From assembly GCA_030849075.1 (NCBI GenBank), contig JASAOO010003232.1, positions 1 to 30,966 of the forward strand: DNA of 30,966 nt, written 5' to 3'. The DNA comes from Zelonia costaricensis (Eukaryota; Euglenozoa; Kinetoplastea; Trypanosomatida; Trypanosomatidae). A program made the position numbers and the translations under genes. Below, in pieces: positions 27,351-30,966 of this stretch. Within the stretch, counting starts at the first letter, position 1; every line of letters begins with the position of its first letter. Below the pieces are notes generated by a model. It saw only the letters and a program-made list of their open reading frames with translations, was not told where the DNA came from and did not search any database.

Positions 27351-29317
27351 ATGCAGAGTCAGGTCACACACGAGAGCGCGGGGCAGAATCGGTGGCCCAG
27401 AGGAGGGGACAAAGGAAAACAGCAAGGCGGAGTTCGAGAAGGGATTCGCAAAGGGGCGAGGAGGGTCACCCCCGCCTGAACATGGGCGACGCGCTGCTGA
27501 GGTGGTAAGTGCACGGGTTGGCATCCGCGGGAAGCCCCCCCACCACCCCGCCGCCTCGCAAAGGCTCACGCCGCCGAGAGACGTAAAGCGCTCAAGAGAG
27601 GAGGGCACGACCAAAGGCGATCCCAGTGGCACCCACCCCTGCAGTGCCAACCCCCCTTCCCCCCGCTTCGCCCTCGGAATGCCTTTCATTCACGCGAAGG
27701 ACGTTCCTCTTTTACCATGACGGCACTGTGCGTTAGACTTTGACGGGACACGTGCCATCCATGCGAGAACACGCAACTGCATCTCACGTTGGACTGCGGT
27801 GTCCATTTTCTTTTTGACTATCCGCCACCACGACCGCCGCGCTTACCAGCGCCGCGTGCCGCCTCGCCAGCCAGTGCAGGTCAGCGGATGCGCATGTGTA
27901 AACACAAGCACCCACACCCACCCACACACAGCCACACGCACAGCAACACACGCGGTGGCGGGGCTCAGCGAGGGCGACGGCGGCTCACCTGCGCGGAAGC
28001 GTGCGTGGGCGAATCGGTCGGAGGAGAAATGAAGAAGAGAGAGAGAGAACACAGACACACCACTTCGACAGAAGGCGAGCCAGGAGGAGAAAGTCAACAC
28101 ACACCTGCACGTACACGCGCCCGCGCACGGTGCGTGGCGAAACGCAAACCCAGAGCACGAAGAAGATGGAGAAGTCAGAAAGCGAGTGCGGGTGCTGCAT
28201 CTACTGCACGCATACTCGTGCACACCCTCGTGCCGTAGATCCCCTCCTTCTTGCCGTCCCACTCCCTGCACGACTGTGGCAGCGCGGCCGACAGAGAGCA
28301 GGGCAGGCGGTGAGGAGGAGGAGGGGCGGGCGGGCCGCAGAGGGGGTGGGGCGGGCGGTGTGCGGCAGGAGCCGCGCTCGATCAGGAATAGCTGAGGGGT
28401 GGAGGGCAAACAAGAGAGGGGAGCTGCGCCCGAGGCACACAGCAGGGCAGATGCCGAGGAGCGGGAGAAAGGAGTTGGAGGGGGTGGGGAGGGGGGAGGA
28501 GCACGAAGCCGCGGGAGCGGACGCGTAACGCCGTGGCCTTCAATGGAAGTGCGTATATGTCCAACGGCGCCTCGCCCGGTGCGCGGGAAACGTGCAGTCG
28601 CCCAGCCCCCTCCGAACCCCGCCCTCATGCGCCATGAAAGATCGAGTGCAGGCGTGCGTTCGACCCGTCGTTCCCTGACGTCCCGCCGCGCCGCGCACGC
28701 ACTCACGATGCGATGACGAGTCCGTCTCTCTGCCCCGCCTCACTCTCGTCCCATTCCCATCCCCTTCGAGTATAGCCCTCCCCCTCGTCCCTGCCTCTCC
28801 CCGCCAAGCACCTCGCAGTCGAACACGTACGCGCAGCGGGGGCAGACAGGGGTTTATAATCTTCTTCACACCAAGCACACTCGAGCAGCGGTGAAGCGGG
28901 ACTGACGAGGGAGGGTGGGGTTGGGGGGGGGGGAATTCGGAGAGTGCAAGCGGGGGAAGGCGGTCGCGCACGTCCAGACCCGCCCCTACTCGAGCCCTAC
29001 CCGATACACACACCCAACCTATCACACTACCAATCGCACACGCATACAGACGCACGCACAGATGGGCATCCTCAATAATAAAAAGAGAGTGAAATCGGGA
29101 AGCAAAGAAGACGAAGAAGGAAAACCTCACGGTATCCTCAAGCGAGGATGACGAGAGAAACATAAGCCAACCTCAACACAAAGAAAAGAAAGCGGAAGGA
29201 GCTCACGCGGAACGGGGGAGGGGCGAAACGCGCAAGATCGCGTGCGGCGTCGTTTGTTTCCCCTCTCCCTGCTGCTGTTACTGCTTCTATTGTGGCTGTG
29301 CACGCGTGCGTGTGCAG

Positions 29318-29338
29318 GTGTGTGTGTGTGTGTGTGTG
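29318..29338. repeat. (GT)n microsatellite
   Basis: About ten GT units on the plus strand in the gene-free right region. Confidence 0.9.
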
Positions 29339-29825
29339 CGTGTTTGAGTGCGTTTGGAGGCTACCAAGAAGAAGAGGAGGGGGGGGGCATCACCATCGCA
29401 CCCACGTAAGCTGCCGGTCAGTGATCTGAAAAGAAAGAAGAAAACAAAATAAAACAAAAACGGGGAGGGGAGGGGAGGAAGCACAAGCACACATACACGC
29501 ACACAACACATAAAAAAACGTGGAGCACGCTGCACGCACGAAATCGTAGACACACACACACAGACACCGATAGAGAGACCCCCGTGCAGGGACAGAGAGA
29601 GTGAGAGAGACAGCGAGGGAGGGGAAGTGGGACGTCGAGGATCGAGCGAGCGAATTCAACAAACGAAGGATGAACGGAAAAAAGAATCAAAAGCCGGACA
29701 AAACAGAACTCAAACAAAAAAAAACGGCGCAAACACGCGACCTACCGTGACCAATGGCTCACGAACACACAGACATGCATGCACACAGAAGCTGACCCAC
29801 CTGCACACGCCGCAGCGTCGGTGAG

Positions 29826-29847
29826 AGGCGCTCGAACGTAAGCGCCT
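29826..29847. repeat. Perfect 7-bp inverted repeat with 8-nt loop
   Basis: AGGCGCT and AGCGCCT enclose CGAACGTA. GC-rich stem; no T-arm geometry, so it is not read as part of a tRNA. Confidence 0.7.
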
Positions 29848-30105
29848 GCACCCCTTCACACGAGTCGGCCGATAAGANAAGAGGGAGGGGGGTGGGGGGC
29901 ATTCGCATGCCCATGCCCATGTGTGCGAGTGTGTGTATGTGTGTGCGTGCCTGACCTGCCACAGAGAGGGAAAGGACATACGCGCACTCGAGCGCGCACA
30001 CAGATATAAATAGATATAGGCAGCGACGGGGAAGAAGAAGAAAGCGAGCCAGCCCCTGTTTAGGCCTGGGTCATCTGCACGCACGTCCACGCACCAGCCG
30101 AGTAT

Positions 30106-30145
30106 TTTCTGTTTTTCGTTTTCGTTTTCGTTTTCTCTTTTTTTG
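30106..30145. repeat. (CGTTTT)n hexamer repeat in a T-rich tract
   Basis: Three to four CGTTTT units flanked by T runs on the plus strand, followed by GGTGTCACACAAG. It looks like a pyrimidine tract with a downstream AG on the plus strand. Confidence 0.75.
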
Positions 30146-30237
30146 GTGTCACACAAGGCTGATGTGTTGTGTGGTGGTGGTGGTCTGTGTTTGTGTCTGT
30201 GCATCCGCAGCTTCACTCACTGCTGCTCGTTCCATCC

Positions 30238-30252
30238 TTTTTTTTTTTTTTT
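30238..30252. repeat. T15 homopolymer
   Basis: Fifteen consecutive T on the plus strand, preceded by GTTCCATCC; the first AG after it lies about 25 nt further on. Confidence 0.9.
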
Positions 30253-30966
30253 GGTGCGGACTGCACTGTCGCAGCGCATCGTCCAACGAGGGGGGAGAGA
30301 GAAGGGCAACGCCAGAGCCGGCTCGCCACGTTCGGCTCCTGTGCCCTGTCACTTCGGTTAGCCCCCTCCCCCCCCCCCCCACAAGCATGCAAGCACGCAG
30401 CGGGTCTCGAGCACGACCTTCGCAAAGCTCTTTGTCGACGCCTCCGTCAGCCTCCGTGCCGCGTGAGTTGGGGGGGGGGGGGGTTGAGGCGCCAAGAGAG
30501 GGAAAGCCGGCGTGCCACTGGTTAAAAGAAAAACAAAAGCATGAAAGTGAAGATGTCGGTGGCACCGGCAGATCAGCGCTCCGTGGTGGAACGCGCGAGT
30601 CCCCTTGCTCGCACTCGCTTTGCGTTTGGTGCTCACTGCGTCACCGGAGCCCACACAGCATCGCCTCGGACGGTGCGCAGCCCGGGCGGCGTGTCTCGTG
30701 GACAGCGTCCTCCACACGTCCTTCCCGCTTCCGCACCCGGAGGCACACGCACCCCAAGTCTCCATCTGCGCTGCAGGCGCCCAACACCTCGCAGAGGAGA
30801 ACATAAACGAGAGGACTTGCGCATGGAGATGGAAGAGAAGGCCGACTCGCGCGCCAAAAGACGGAGCATCGCATAAAGCACGCCACGCGGACGCGGCGCT
30901 ACCAGCTTCACTTGCACAAGACCGTGAGGCGATGGGACATCCCACATCCTGCCCTCCCAGCGATAC

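Larger units (their letters stand above)
27188..30966. other. 3.8 kb region without a recognisable gene
   Basis: No ORF on either strand has convincing protein composition; the longer ones read through simple repeats. Contents: G-rich runs at 27306-27350; a more complex block at 27450-27720; CA-rich patches at 27903-27950 and 28985-29060; a GT tract at 29318-29338; a stem-loop at 29826-29847; an N at 29878; plus-strand T-rich tracts at 30106-30145 and 30238-30252; a C13 run at 30368-30380 and a G14 run at 30470-30483. The minus-strand gene expected upstream, or a strand switch, must lie beyond the right edge. No tRNA B-box-like sequence was recognised. Confidence 0.55.

Noticed and set aside
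30541..30876. 111-codon plus-strand ORF near the right edge, after plus-strand T tracts
   Set aside because: Composition is Arg/Ser/Pro-rich with no domain, and minus-strand frames over the same bases are equally open. Kept only as part of the possible strand-switch observation.

Overview
The window looks like nuclear DNA of a trypanosomatid, most likely Leishmania or a close relative (Leptomonas, Crithidia, Porcisia). It is very GC-rich, and every convincing gene is an uninterrupted ORF on the minus strand. The genes are separated by 0.7 to 2.8 kb of low-complexity DNA full of (CA)n/(GT)n microsatellites and homopolymer runs. Most starts are preceded, on the coding strand, by a pyrimidine tract followed by AG, as expected for spliced-leader trans-splicing. 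The genus is inferred from these traits and from the proteins; no database search was possible. One ambiguous base (N at 29878) suggests a draft assembly.

Transcription runs from right to left as one apparent polycistronic unit. From the right: a gene-free stretch (27.2-31.0 kb); a 120-residue probable mitochondrial protein (26825-27187); a 2.7 kb intergenic region; an ABCG half-transporter of 1249 residues with an unusual cysteine-rich N-terminal ectodomain, matching the build of Leishmania ABCG5 (20331-24080); a 2064-residue protein with a degenerate RasGAP-like helical region (12614-18808); a 1396-residue protein with a long disordered head and a four-helix membrane region (7236-11426); a small 90-residue ORF (6062-6334); an aldose 1-epimerase with all its catalytic residues (4062-5255); and a 304-residue glycosyltransferase-like protein (1642-2556). 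Nothing convincing lies left of 1642.

The neighbours do not form one pathway, which is normal for polycistronic units in these organisms. The only loose link is sugar chemistry between the epimerase and the glycosyltransferase-like protein, and this may be chance.

The observations most worth following are the strand-polarised microsatellites (UG tracts after stop codons, CA tracts before starts), the giant RasGAP-like protein without a visible arginine finger, the TPR-tripeptide-rich head of the membrane protein, a strong hairpin in the intergenic DNA at 12.15 kb, and the 3.8 kb right-hand region without a recognisable gene.
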